A DNA stretch of 64,000 bases from Microbotryum silenes-acaulis (lineage: Eukaryota > Basidiomycota > Microbotryomycetes > Microbotryales > Microbotryaceae): assembly GCA_003665825.1 (NCBI GenBank), contig QPFY01000005.1, positions 1 to 64,000 of the forward strand. Reading direction: 5' to 3'. Position 1 is the stretch's first letter. Every line of letters begins with the position of its first letter. A program made the position numbers and the translations under genes. Positions 12,626 through 23,649 of this stretch are shown one piece after another. The notes under the pieces are model-generated. The model worked only from the letters and a program-made list of their open reading frames with translations, made no database searches and had not been told where the DNA came from.

Positions 12626-13189
12626 GAGGAAGTGGTGTGGAGTGGTACGAGCGACGGTGGAGAGTGGAGGGTGGAGGGTGGAGAGCAGATCGATGAGCGT
12701 AACGGGTGATACGGGGAAGCCAAGGATGGAGGGAGCAGCGCAATCACCGCCTGATAGTCGAAGCCGGTGAACAGACTGAGCGAAAAGCAATGTGCGATGA
12801 GGAGGTGGGCAGAGCGTCGTACGCGTGAGCAGGAGCGCAGGGGCGAGAACGAGAGCCGGCGCCACGATCACCGCGTGCAGAGTCGAGCACGAGTAGTGAG
12901 CGCTACTATTAAGCACTAAATAGTAAATAGTAAGCACTGTCGAGCCGCCGAGCAACTTGAAGCCGGCGATTATTGACCGCCGACGACGAGTGGGTGTAAC
13001 ACCTCTGAGCAAAGTCCGAGACCGTGGTCGACCTCATAACATTTGTACAATCACACCAGTCTGCAAAAAAACTCCAGCCTGCACTCTTTCGACAACCAAG
13101 TTTTGGGTTTTTTCCATCCCCACTGGATTTCGACTCGGAAGCGCCGTCAAGTCGGTAATAAAACGTCGGTACAAGTCGGATCGAATCCT
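12626..13189. other. intergenic spacer
   Basis: MTR10 promoter side. It contains purine/pyrimidine tracts and a short duplicated word (GGAGGGT, about 12663-12680). No gene is seen. Confidence 0.4.
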
Positions 13190-13545
13190 TCGAGCGAATC
13201 GTGTGACTTCGAACCTAAGAAATTCGAATGGATGCGCTTTCCCTCGTCACCTTAAACGAGTTCCGCATCTTCGACACAGATGGGCACGAACGTCGCCAAG
13301 CTCCGAGTCCCACTCGGAGGACCTCGAACGAGCGAAAAGATGCGACAAAGATCGGGGCCCCGGATGTCGCCCTGAGGAGCTCGTGATCATCATAGAGTGC
13401 TTTGTAAGGACTGATGAACGCGCAGTGCCATACACTTCCTACGATGAATTCGGTCCGAGTCAAGCTCCTCTCGGCCCGAGTACTTTGTAGCGTAAGGTCC
13501 ATAGATGCGCACCTGCAGTGTGTATGAAGCTTTCGAGTCATCTTC
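13190..13545 (-). pseudogene. relic of the 13-25 kb tandem family
   Basis: Read on the minus strand, this fragment keeps recognisable pieces of the family in the right order but with stops and frame changes. One piece reads RIYGPYATKYSGRE (compare HIYGPHAEQFSGRE in the neighbouring copy). A second reads VEDAEL, then EGKRIHSN (compare VEDKDL...DGKRIHSR). On the DNA level GAATGGATGCGCTT at about 13228 matches GAATGGATGCGCTT at about 14432. It is a decayed partial copy lying downstream of the first array gene. No function is expected. Confidence 0.75.
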
Positions 13546-13821
13546 TTTGATCACTTCCCCACCGAGGTCGCATCAACATATCGGGAACCAAAACGGGGAA
13601 TCTGCAATGGAGACACTGGTTCGTGAAAAAACTGTACAATGCAAATGCGAGAATCAGGAGTTGCGAAATGAAGAGAAAATATACAACGCGGTGGCGCGGA
13701 ATGGGAACGGTTCTAGACTTTCGACCAAGCTGAATTTTATCTGATTTCATCAAGTATGTTGCTTTGTTGTGAGATTCAGCATGCGTCAAGGTGCGCGTCT
13801 CCTCTCCTCCACTCTTTGGCT

Positions 13822-14940
13822 TCATAGCGACGCGAATTTGGGTGAGAAGCCTTTAAAGTCGTAGGTTCCGAGATCACACATTTTCTGGCGAATTTTGTCC
13901 TTGATCTCCTCGCTCGGTCCGTCGATCTCAAAGTCCGGCTTGTGGTTCATGAACAGCGAGAGCAAGAGCGCGAGACCGGGACGATAGAGGGCGGCTGATG
14001 TCGAGTCGGGGCCTTCGTCGACGGCCGAGTAGGGGCGATCGACAAGAAGATGCATCTTTCCGTCCACCTTGACTGCAAATAATTTATATCTCATCAGTCA
14101 CAAATTGAAGCAATGAATTTGATCACACCGTTGAAACTGTCACCGCTCACCGAGTTCGACCAGCATGTAATAAGGCGACGCGGTGAGCAGACCAAAACGG
14201 CCGTTCTCAGCGTCGATCAAACGGATCACGATCTGGCGAATGAACTTGGTGACCTCATCAATAACAATAACAAGAGCGCATCCTTCCCAGATAGCTTTGA
14301 AATGAACGGTTTCCCCACCTGCATCAAGATGTTTTCAGCCGGTCGCTCGTCCACTCCTTCGGCCAAGCACTTCACAAATCGCAGATCGAATCCTTTGCGC
14401 GACATGCGTTCCAAAGTCGACATGTCCCTTGAATGGATGCGCTTCCCGTCCTCATCGAAAACGAGATCCTTATCTTCGACAGAGATAGCCACGATCGTCG
14501 CTGAACAACCTCGCAGGTCTAACGACACCCCATTCGATCGTTTGAGAGAGCGTGTCCGGTGAGAACATCTCCCTTCCCGAGAATTGTTCGGCATGGGGGC
14601 CATAGATGTGTGCTTGAAGATCATCGCTCGGCTTCGAGTCCGTGATCGGCTTGTCATCCGCCTCAAGACTAGGACTGTATCGAGCAATGTGACAAGCGAG
14701 AGCACCCCTCTCAAGCCCAGCAAACGCTCTATCGACGATCGTGGTGTCTTGTACGGCGCACCTCAGTCCTTGCAGCTTATCCGTGCCGTCGATGTCGACG
14801 TCAAAGTCAGGGGACTGTAGCTCCTGAATCCTGAGCGCGATCCTCAGTTGAGTCAGAAAGTCCATGCTAGGGGCGTGGGGAGCCACATGGTGTTCGTTGT
14901 TGCTGCTGTTGGGCAGTTTGATCGACTGCATGACACCCAT
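13822..14940 (-). pseudogene. tandem-family gene A, frameshifted
   Basis: First copy of the unrecognised tandem family. Exons 14319-14940, 14151-14232 (82 nt, the family's middle exon) and 13822-14072 (251 nt, the same length as in copy C) are all present with good splice sites. Exon 1 carries GLRCAVQDTTIVDRA, and exon 3 carries HLLVDRPYSAVDEGPDS and LALLLSLFMNH. The exon sum is one base over a whole number of codons. Compared with the other copies, about 40 codons (the SSDRNL to SLVR to TLVV region) are missing, and the reading frame changes at about 14492-14501. Both frames there give family-like sequence across the same ten bases, so a deletion between two short direct repeats is the simplest explanation. 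An unannotated splice could in principle rescue it, but no intron of sensible size fits. Confidence 0.75.
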
Positions 14941-15043
14941 TTGTGCGCGAGGTGAGCGGTGCGTCGCAAAGGTGCGAAGCGATCTCCCCGATCATCACGC
15001 TTCTCACTCGCCAAAGCCCCTCCAAGCCCGCGCTTGTGAATAA

Positions 15044-15056
15044 ACCCCCTGTGCTC
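15044..15056 (-). promoter_or_regulatory. shared upstream element of the tandem family (copy A)
   Basis: The 13-mer ACCCCCTGTGCTC (plus-strand spelling) lies about 104 bp upstream of the ATG of copy A. The identical word lies about 120 bp upstream of copies B and C, and a 10/13 match lies upstream of D. The position relative to the start is conserved while the surrounding DNA is not. Its role (promoter, start-site element or bound site) is inference. Confidence 0.55.
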
Positions 15057-15569
15057 CGTATGCTCAGCTTGGAAATTTCTGGCGGATGAACGACTTTAAA
15101 CTAATCAATATTGAACATTGAATTGTTAAATTCTCCTCGCTGAAGACATGATTCTTCCGGTCGTATGAAACAGTCAACGCTCGAGATTCTCACGTCGCCC
15201 CTAGTAATCATGCCCAGGAGAGGGGTTTCCCCGCCATGTGATATTACCGGAGAGCTCGCCAGACACCGCTTCGACGTAGAGTCGTCAAAAGGGCGGGCAA
15301 CAAGTAGTGAAAAGTTGAGCATATTTTCGAGCTCAAATAAACTGAGTATGTGCACCAGTGACCGTTGGTAGAACCAAACAATATCATTGCAATGCAAATG
15401 CCTTGCATGAATGTAGATGTATCGAGCATACACCTAAGGCGTGAGGAACACTCATCAGATGGATCACTAAGCATGACAAGACTAGTTAGAGTTTGGTGTT
15501 TCTTGGGGATCACACGAAACATTGTTACGAGCTTGTTAGAACGCATCATCTCGGAAGCTGATATCAGAC

Positions 15570-15700
15570 CAGCAAGCCGACGAGCGACGATCGTCGTGTC
15601 TTGGACTGCGCACGTCAAGCCAAGAATCGGGTCGGGATTGCTGTCAACGTCTAAAAGTCGACACTTGCGGTGCTCGGACCGCAAGCCTAACCTTCAGCAA
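15570..15700 (-). pseudogene. relic fragment of the tandem family
   Basis: On the minus strand this holds LGLTCAVQDTTIVARRLAGL, the family's signature segment, preceded by LLDVDSNPDP (compare KLDVDDLTDR in copy B). The flanking sequence does not continue as family protein: the frame runs into unrelated codons after RRLAGL, and no exon 2 or 3 is found nearby. It is a truncated copy between A and B. Confidence 0.75.
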
Positions 15701-16799
15701 AGCGAGCAGATCCGTACGGTGATAACTCTGTGGTACGTTGGGAGTGCTGCTTGTGGATGTGCGGACATCGAAGTTGGCCCTGGCAGATTGTCGTCCGCGT
15801 TGGGAAACAAGAGGCAGAGAAGTGCCGCGAGGTTGATCGCTCCTCCCCCCCCCCCCCCCCCCCCCGAAAGCTCCTCGCCGGCTCGCCAGCGCACAGTGCT
15901 TCGAAATGGCGAGCTTCAAATACCCTTCCCATACCTCATCCCTATTGTGTTTGCTATTATCAGGCAGGCTCAAAGTTAATGACTTGACATGAGGTGATTT
16001 TAGGGGTACCCGAGTCGACTAAATACACCGCCGAGCAAAGGGGCTTCAACTCCACCCCCACATGATCTCACCCCACGCGATGGGGTCCTCCTAAGCGGAA
16101 TGCCCCGCTGGATTTCGCCTCGAGTTGAAGCGGCGCCATACGTCACACATCGAGCATAACATAATCCAAGCAGTGTCTATCTCATGCAACTCAGTCTCTG
16201 AGATGTTCAATCACAAAAACCGATATGATCTTGCAATGCAGAGAATAGAAGCAGCTTTCAAAGGTGGATCAAGTGAGAAACTGAAGGCAAGGCGGCGACC
16301 GCAGAATGTGCCGAGAACGTCAATGATGTGAGGTTTGTGCATATGAAAAAGGAAACAGAGTGCTGTAGCCAAATTCGGAGTCTCATCCGAGCAGATGGTT
16401 CGTCTTTGGTGATCGACATTCCAGTACGGTTAATCCTCGGACTCTGTTCTACCCAAACAATGAGAAAACAAAGAAGAGGACACCAGTCGGAGTCGCTGTG
16501 CAACGCAGCCTGATACATGCACGTGAGAAAAAGACTAAAAAAGCAAACACAGCGAAACCCCACACATCCCCACTTCCTCTCCATCATCTTCGTCCTCGAG
16601 TCTGACCTGTCCCGCCGCGTTGCCAGTTGAAGCAGCTGTTGGCAGCGGGTGACCATGTTAGCAGCAGCTCGCAACTTCGCGTTCGAGCAGAGGGAACTAC
16701 TAGTCGGTAGTCACACTTGGTGGGCATAAAACTCACTTTTTGTGGACAAAGTTGTTGATTCATCATTGATACCCGTCATGACGTCTTGAACGGCCGAAT
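15701..16799. other. intergenic with a long poly-C tract
   Basis: An uninterrupted run of about 22 C lies at about 15845-15866. No gene is seen on either strand. The rest has ordinary composition with short unsupported frames. Confidence 0.5.
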
Positions 16800-17200
16800 G
16801 GCCGCAAGGAAACTCCCTATGACGCCAAATCCCGAGGTGGAGGTGGATGACGTAAGCAAGAGGTTGACGGTGCGGTGAAGGCGAGGTTGACGGTCAAGAT
16901 CAAGGTCAAAAAAGAGCAGCATGAAATGAGTGTAAGTCGAGGGTGGAGGTGCAATGGGGAGGAACAGACGTAGAGATGAAGGCAAGGGATGAAGGTGGTG
17001 AGGTGGAATGGTGAAGGGTGAAGGTGAAGACGAGAATCGATGTAGAGGTGAAGATGGTGATGAGGTGAAGATAGTGATGGAGGTGAAGACGGTGTGATGT
17101 GGTGGGTATGGTGTGATGTGAAGGTGGATAAAGATGAACGGGCATGCAAAGGTGAAGGTGAGAGCAAGGTCAGCCCAAGTCCGTCGTACAGGTCGGGTCC
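16800..17200 (+). repeat. degenerate GGTGAAG / GGAGGTGAAG repeats
   Basis: Low-complexity, purine-rich stretch made of irregular copies of GGTGAAG, AAGGTGA and GGAGGTGAAGA, most regular at about 16985-17160. Long open frames across it on the minus strand (His/Ser/Thr/Leu/Phe-rich) are products of the repeat, not genes. Confidence 0.7.
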
Positions 17201-18174
17201 GGCCGATGATGGCAGCTGCGATGGCGGTGGCGGGTTATGCTCGGAGGTGGCCACAAGCGGGACTGACCCGATACAGTGACAACCAAAAACCTCTCCCAAA
17301 CTTTTTGCCTTGCAAGACGACCAGGACTGCCGTGGGCCCCTCTTCGATCAAGAGCGTGCGATCGGAGGCTGGTGACGATCCGAGTCAAGACGAGGAGGGC
17401 AGTGGTCAAGTCAGCGACGGTGGTACTTGCAACGAGTGGGAGGGATGAACTCGCGGTGGCTGATGGTACACTACTGCCGACTTCCACCACCTACCGCCTC
17501 GGTGCTGCGTCGATGCGCTAGTCGGTTACGCCCCAGTGGTGGAGGAGCCATGTGAGAGGTACTCATCAACGAAGAAGAAGGAAGGAGAGAGAGAGAGAGG
17601 TGAGGGGGGGGGGGGCGCTTTTATACTCGCGCTGAGGCCAGGCTTGGCGCTTATCAAGCGATTCGAGGTCAAGCTCTACGAGCTTGCTTCATCCGTACCA
17701 ATGACGCTAGCCCGCGCCGCCGCCGCTCGGCATCGCAGCTCCCTCGGCGCTGCGGCCTTCCGAAAGGAGACCTCTCAGTCACCCGAGGTCACCAAGTCGA
17801 CCTGAGTTGTAGCAGCAACACTGAAAAAAGCAGTGTTCTTGATGGTTGAAAAATGACACTCGTATTTTAACGCATCTGCTCGTACTACTCTGAGTCCGAA
17901 CGACCCATTACTTGTGTTGCCCGTCCATGGCTCGGAGTCATTTTGAGGGGTCAGAAGATCGAGCTGATGAGCCAGGAGCGCGCCGGTCCCCGTCACGCGC
18001 AACTTGTTCACGTCTGACGCGACGAACATCTCAGGTACTACCCTCTCACTCCCTCATCTTTCGATCTCTCACCAACCATGACGAGCGCACACGCACACAA
18101 ACTGCTCGACCAGGAACTCCTCACCGAGAGCGATCGATAGAGTGAGCCGGGGCGAACGAGCACGAGCACGAGAG
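17201..18174. other. intergenic, no gene supported
   Basis: Contains a short GA microsatellite followed by a poly-G tract of about 13 bases (about 17586-17617). Several frames cross it but none shows conserved features or splice-consistent continuation. Confidence 0.4.
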
Positions 18175-19431
18175 CTACAACGTACCAGAGATTATGGGCA
18201 AGCCATCGAAGTCGTACTTGGGAAGCGAATACATCTTGTCGCGGACCTTGTTCTTGACGTCTTCGCTGGGACCTTCGATCTCAAAGCTCGGATGATGGGT
18301 CATAAACAGCGAGATCAAAACAGCTATACCAGGACGATGGGGGGCGTCCGAATCGATGCTCGGATTTTCGACCACTGCCGAGTAGCCGTGATCGAGGAGG
18401 AGATGCAATCTTCCGTCGACCTTGACTGTGCATGAGAAAGCAGGATCCTCCGATGTTCAGCACTTTTCACGGCTGTTAACAGCGGATTCGCGGACTCACC
18501 GAGCTCGACCAGTATGAAGTAAGGAGATGCAATGAAATCGCAAGCGCAGAGAAAGTGTCAGATATAAAGACAAGTATCAAATCTGTCGCGGTATTCTATC
18601 CGCCCAACTTCCCTGTGTCAACACATTCTCGTAATCCCGCCCCTCAAAGCCTTCGAAAACCAACTTCAGGAAACGAAGATCGACCCCTTTTTGCGACATG
18701 ACTTGCAAGCCCGCCAAGCCCTCTGTGTAAATTCGCAAGCCCTCTTTGTTGTACTTGAGCTCGAAATCTTCGGAATCGATTGCCACAACCGTCGCTAACG
18801 TTTGCGGAGCCGCAATCGAGGACGAAATCTGACTTTTACCGCACTCGCGGACGAGGGAAAAGTGGCGACGGAAATCCGTAGGTCCCGAGTTGGTCAACTT
18901 GAGGTCCGGGTCGCCCCACAGGAATTTCACCGCATCTAGGATAGAAGTTGACATCACAAGTGGTAGATTGTCCATCGTCATCATATCCCTGAAAAGCTTT
19001 TCCTCCAGGTCCGGTCCGTACAGCTGCTCCTGGATCCCGAGCTTCGGCAGGGACGGATCGTCGGCCACCGCGGCTTGATCACCCCCACATCGAGCGTCGC
19101 GAGCGAACGGCTTCTCGAGCGCCGCAAGCGCACGAGCGACGATGGTCGTATCTTGGACCGCACACGTCAGTCCTTGCAGCCTGTCGGTGAGGTCGTCGAC
19201 GTCGAGCTTGGGTGATTGAAGGTGACGACCAAGCTTCACCAACTCGACCCGCTGCAAGGGGGAGGCATCGCGAAATCGGGGGCATAGCAGGGGATTCTCG
19301 GCGGCGGTGGGTGCCGACCTCGAAGTTGCCGCCGTGTGCGTCCCCGAACAAATGGGCGTGAAGCGAAGACGAAGCTGACTACGAAACGAAGAGGAAGATC
19401 GAAGCGAGCCCATCATTCGAGTCGACATCAT
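18175..19431 (-). pseudogene. tandem-family gene B, splice-damaged
   Basis: Second copy of the family. Exon 1 is a long clean frame ending ENVLTQ. It starts at MMSTRMMG, with an Arg/Ser-rich N terminus that looks like a mitochondrial presequence, and carries GLTCAVQDTTIVARA and VMSQKGVDLRFLK. Exon 3 (18175 to about 18426) is also clean, with HLLLDHGYSAV and ISLFMTHHPSFEIEGP. The first intron is broken: the donor after CAG reads GGAAGT (18607-18612), one base from the consensus GTAAGT. The 5' part of the middle exon is missing: only DFIASPYFILVELG remains, with an in-frame stop just before it. The downstream donor GTGAGT at 18494-18499 is intact. An earlier in-frame ATG at 19614 would overlap the shared upstream element, so 19431 is preferred. 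Confidence 0.75.
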
Positions 19432-19550
19432 TGGTGGGCATGAGTCGTAGGACGAAGAGGTCTTGAGTCGGCGAGCCCGAGTCGACGCGCGGGAGCTCTT
19501 GCGCAGCTCCTCCAAGTCCCGAGCTACTAAGCGTGCGTGTGGCCGCACTG

Positions 19551-19563
19551 ACCCCCTGTGCTC
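19551..19563 (-). promoter_or_regulatory. shared upstream element (copy B)
   Basis: ACCCCCTGTGCTC, preceded by GCACTG, sits about 120 bp upstream of the preferred ATG of copy B. It is identical over 13 bases to the elements of copies A and C. See the entry for copy A. Confidence 0.55.
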
Positions 19564-19993
19564 GATCTCGAATTTCGTGGAGTTTACAGCCGATTGAAGA
19601 TAGCTCATGTACAAGTGACTTCACCTTCTTGGTATTGAAAACTTTGAACTCTAACGCAATACCACGAGCTCAAAAGAGTTCACCGGATTGCTTTTGTCCG
19701 AGCTTCGCTTCGATCATCCCCGCAAAACAACCCCACACGCTCCGATCGCCTGAGCTGACCTAGAATCCCAGCTTGCTACGATGCCGACGAATACGATAGT
19801 CAACAAGTGCTAGAATGCGCCAAAGGATTTTCTTGCAATGCGACGTAGGGTAGGTTCAAAGACGAATCAGCCTGAAGATATCAGGTGTCTTTTCTTTTGG
19901 TGGGACAGAAGCCGATCGATGAGGGGATCGATCGAGCGAGCGGAAAACTAAAGAGAGCAACGTGGGGAACACGAACAAGCGCCGGCACGCAGG

Positions 19994-21303
19994 CTACAAC
20001 TTCACCACTGTGGGTTGCACGCCACTGAAGTCATACTTGGGCAGCATGCTCGTCCTTTCACGAATTTTGCGCTTGACCTCTTCTCCTGGGCCTGGGATCT
20101 TGAAGCTCGGATGATGATCCATGAACAGCGAGATCAAAAGCGCGAGGCAGGGACGATGGGGGACTTTGGAGGTGCTATCGGAGCCTTCGTCGGTGGCCGA
20201 GTAGACACGATCGAGAAGTAAGTGCATCCTGCCATCAATCTTGGCTAGGGTTTTTGATGAGAACGTTTCAGCTCAGTGACACTCCTTACAGGATCACCAA
20301 CTGAGCCAACGCCCACTCACCGAACTCGGCCAACATAAAGTAAGGATTTGCGATGAGGAGAGCGAAGCGGGCATTCTCCTTGCACAAGATGGTGATGATC
20401 TGTTGGACAGAGAGTCGGGCTGTGTTCTCAGCCCGAGACGAGTGTACGCCTCATTGGCACTCCTCATCACAGCCGAGCCTGACTCACATTCAACAAGCCG
20501 TTCTCGACAGATCCGTTCTCTACACCCTCGACCAGAAACTTCACGCTGCGCATGTCTACGCCACCACGAGTGGTCGCTTCGAATTCATCCAAGGCAGCTT
20601 TGTTGCTTCCGTCGCCCACGACTAGTGTCGTGAGTTTCTGGGGTGTGGGTGTCGACGACGACGAAGCTTGGGGATCTTCGGCGTTTCGGCGGACGAGCGA
20701 GTAGCCACGAAGGTATTTCGGCGGCGAAGGAGCGACCGACAGGTTCCGATCGCTGCTAAATTTCCGCACGGGACCCATGATGGCGCTACGCAGCAATAAT
20801 TCAAAATCTTTTGCCGAAAAAGTCCCCTCGTCAAGATAGCGCTTCGCTCGAGTTCCGTAAACCCATTTCTGAATCTCGCCGGGCTTCATCGTCTCGAACT
20901 CGTCAACTGCAGCGATCTGACCGCGTCCACGTTGAGCGTCGCGAGTGACCCCGTTCTCAAGCGCCGCGATCGCACGATCGACGATGGTCGTGTCTTGCAT
21001 GGCGGTGGTCATTCCGAGAAAGTCTGTGTTCTCGATAGCTGTGGTTTTTCCGAACACCTTGTGCGTATACGTGTCCACGTCAAATTCAGGCGATTGCACG
21101 ATTTGAGCCATGAACGCGATCGTGATCTTGGACACGGGGGAGAGGTCGCGGAAGTGGGGCGACAGCAGTGGATCTATTCCGTCGAGAGCTCGGGGCGTCG
21201 CGTCGGCGTGGGTTGCGAGTGAACGAGTAGAAATGACGCGAGGCCGAACTTGGCTGCGGAACGAAGGGAAGGATCGAAGAGTCCACCTCGTTCGAGCGGA
21301 CAT
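19994..21303 (-). CDS. tandem-family gene C (unrecognised protein)
   Basis: Function not recognised. Exons 20488-21303, 20321-20399 and 19994-20244 give 381 aa in one open frame with GT-AG introns. The N terminus (MSARTRWTLRSFPSFRSQ, then more Arg/Ser) is rich in Arg, Ser and aromatic residues and poor in acid, as in a mitochondrial presequence. Family landmarks follow: a FRDLSP segment, MTTAMQDTTIVDRAIAALENG, GYSLVRR, GVDMRSVKFLVEGVE, the middle exon ENARFALLIANPYFMLAEFG, and the last exon HLLLDRVYSATDEGSDS with ALLISLFMDHHPSFKI. The other copies keep the same order and the same two intron positions. It has the shared element about 120 bp upstream. This copy looks intact. Confidence 0.8.
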
Positions 21304-21424
21304 CTTTGCTGAATGGATTGACGGAGCGAAGAGGACGTGGCGGGTGCGTGGCGGGTGCGGAGAAAGCTTAAGGAAGGGGTGCGATCTGACTAAAGTTTAC
21401 GACTCCACGCCCGCTGGCGCACAG

Positions 21425-21437
21425 ACCCCCTGTGCTC
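21425..21437 (-). promoter_or_regulatory. shared upstream element (copy C)
   Basis: ACCCCCTGTGCTC preceded by GCACAG, about 122 bp upstream of the ATG of copy C. It is identical to the elements of copies A and B. Confidence 0.55.
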
Positions 21438-21904
21438 GCTTAACTTTGATCCGATGCACCGGGTGCATAGCTTGTCGAAGAGTAAATTATGTGTGGTGAA
21501 AGGTCTAAGACACTTTGTGAATCAAGGATTATGTGGCCTTTTCATAACTTTCGGGACTCGAATGAAATTCCTTCCGTTGCGTCAATCGACCAACGCTGAA
21601 GACCGAGCGAGAGGCATCGCCGGAACCATCCCCACATGCCCAACCCCACAAAGCATCCGTCGCCGAGCTTCTCCGGCCTCGCAAGCCGCCTGCTCCCGAA
21701 CGAGTCCTCCCCGTGAACCGGCACAAACAATTTGAAGAGCAGACATACAAATGAAAGTGAAAATGCACTGAAACACAGACTCGAAGACAGCACAACATCT
21801 AAACAGCGATCACGAAGCCTCGGTGACTCTGGACCACGATTCGAGCGATCAAGCGATTGACACAGCAGAGCCGAGTTTGAGACCTATACCCCCGAAAGCG
21901 ACAG

Positions 21905-23069
21905 CTACATCCCAGTCATGTCATAAGCCGAGCCAAGTTCCGTCGTCTTCTCTCGAACCTTGTACTTTACATCTTCTCCCGGACCGTCGATCTTGAATTC
22001 GGGGAAGTGATTCATGAAGAGGGCGAGCAAGACAGCAAGAACGGGACGATAGGGGGCCGACGATCCAGAGTCGGGACCTTCATCGACGGCGGAGTAGATG
22101 CGGTCGAGAAGGAGGTGGGTTTTGCCTTCGACGTGAACTGTTGGAGTCAAGATTGAGAAGACCCAGTTGAAGGTACACCGCTCAAGGATTCGATCGCAAT
22201 CCCGCTCACCAAGCTCGGCCAGCAAGAAGTAAGGGGTCGCGATGAGAAGAGCGAAGCGAGCGTTCTTGGCTTCGGTCATGCGCAGGATCATCTTTTGAAA
22301 AAATGGAAATGGACTTTACTCAGTTCTTTGTGGGCAGCTGTCATCTCCCTCAATCCACAACTTGCAAAGCTGGGTACTTCACCTTGGTGAGCACACTCTC
22401 GGCATGTCGTCCCTCGAGTTTGTCCACCTGATGCATCAGGGTCTTCAAGAAAAGCAGATCTAAACCTCGGCGTGAAAAGGCTTCCATCTGCGCTAGCGCT
22501 CGCGAATGCATCAGGAGACCATTCTCATCTAGGTCTTGATCCAAGTCTTCGTACTCGACAACGACAAAGGTCGTCAAAGGTCGACTCGTCGCCGACGAAG
22601 AGGAAGCTTGGCCATCACCGGCTCCTTTGACGAGTACAAAGTTGTACATCTCGTCCTCTTCAGAGGTGACGAGGTTGAGGTCTTGATCACGAGCGAGGAT
22701 TCGAGCGATGGGGAGGATGGCACGTTTGATCAGGCGAGGCAGGTTGTCGATTGCGATGATGGTACGATGGGACATGTGCTTCGGTTGAGCCCCCCAGAGG
22801 CGGTCCTGCACATCCTCACCGGGCTTGTCCTCCAGTTTGACACCATCTGCCATGCAACCAGCGAGAATTCCCTTTTCGACAGCAGCGACGGTACGATCGA
22901 CGACGGTGGTGTCCTGCACGGCCGATGTGAGCGCCATCAACGGATGCTTAGTGAGGTCAAGTCTCGGCGCTTGAAGCGACAGCGCCACAAGCACGCGCAC
23001 GAAGTCCCCCATGTTCTCTGGCATGCTGAAGCCAGAAGAATCCTTGATTCCGTCATTCGCAGTAGGCAT
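21905..23069 (-). CDS. tandem-family gene D (unrecognised protein)
   Basis: Function not recognised. Exons 22383-23069, 22210-22291 (82 nt) and 21905-22137 give 333 aa. It lacks the Arg-rich leader of copies B and C and starts MPTANDG, so if the leaders are targeting signals this copy may sit in another compartment. Landmarks: MALTSAVQDTTVVDRTVAAVEKG, DVQDRLWGAQ, NFVLVKG, SRRGLDLLFLKTLM, then ARFALLIATPYFLLAELG and HLLLDRIYSAVDEGPDSGS. The C terminus is shorter than in C or E. The upstream element (23272-23284) is less well conserved and about 200 bp away. It appears intact. Confidence 0.8.
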
Positions 23070-23271
23070 GCTCGATGATGATGAAGATGACGTGCTGAGT
23101 TGAGTCAGAGTACTCGGAGCGTGGCGAGGGTGCTTGTAGTGAGTAGAGTGCGACGAGCGTAGGAAGAGTAAGAGTGATCTCCGCTCGACACAGGGCCGAT
23201 CCGATGAGTCCGATGACCCCGAAAATGCTCCTCCGCTGCACGTCTGGCCAAGCGCGCGCGGGGGTGCACTG

Positions 23272-23284
23272 ACCTCCTGAGCTT
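23272..23284 (-). promoter_or_regulatory. shared upstream element, variant (copy D)
   Basis: ACCTCCTGAGCTT preceded by GCACTG, about 203 bp upstream of copy D. It matches the A/B/C word at 10 of 13 bases. The flanking GCACTGAC is the same as at copy B. Confidence 0.45.
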
Positions 23285-23649
23285 AATCACCGATTTCAGA
23301 TTTCCTCATGCTGGCCCGAATAGATGGTTCTTCACCAGCGGTGATTTATCCCACTGAAAATCTCAAAATTTCTCTCACTTGCTGAAATAAGCATGGCACA
23401 GACCATGTTCAAGCAGACCGAGTAGAAATCAACTCAGGGGCTTCATCGCGATCACCCGACCTGTCACCCCGGCCTTTGCGGTTCCACGCTCGGCGCTCGG
23501 CTAGACTCGCCGGCGGCAGGCATGCAGCAAGTCAGCTCGACTGCTGAGTCGTATTACAATGACGACGAACAGAATGCTCGAAATGCGTGGTGATGCGACG
23601 TAACACAGACTTGCTGGAGTGGATCTGTGGGTAAAGAGAGCTCCTGATC

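Noticed and set aside
16817..17299. Long minus-strand frames rich in His, Ser, Thr and Leu
   Set aside because: They are translations of the degenerate GGTGAAG repeats, have no conserved motif, and similar frames occur in several phases.
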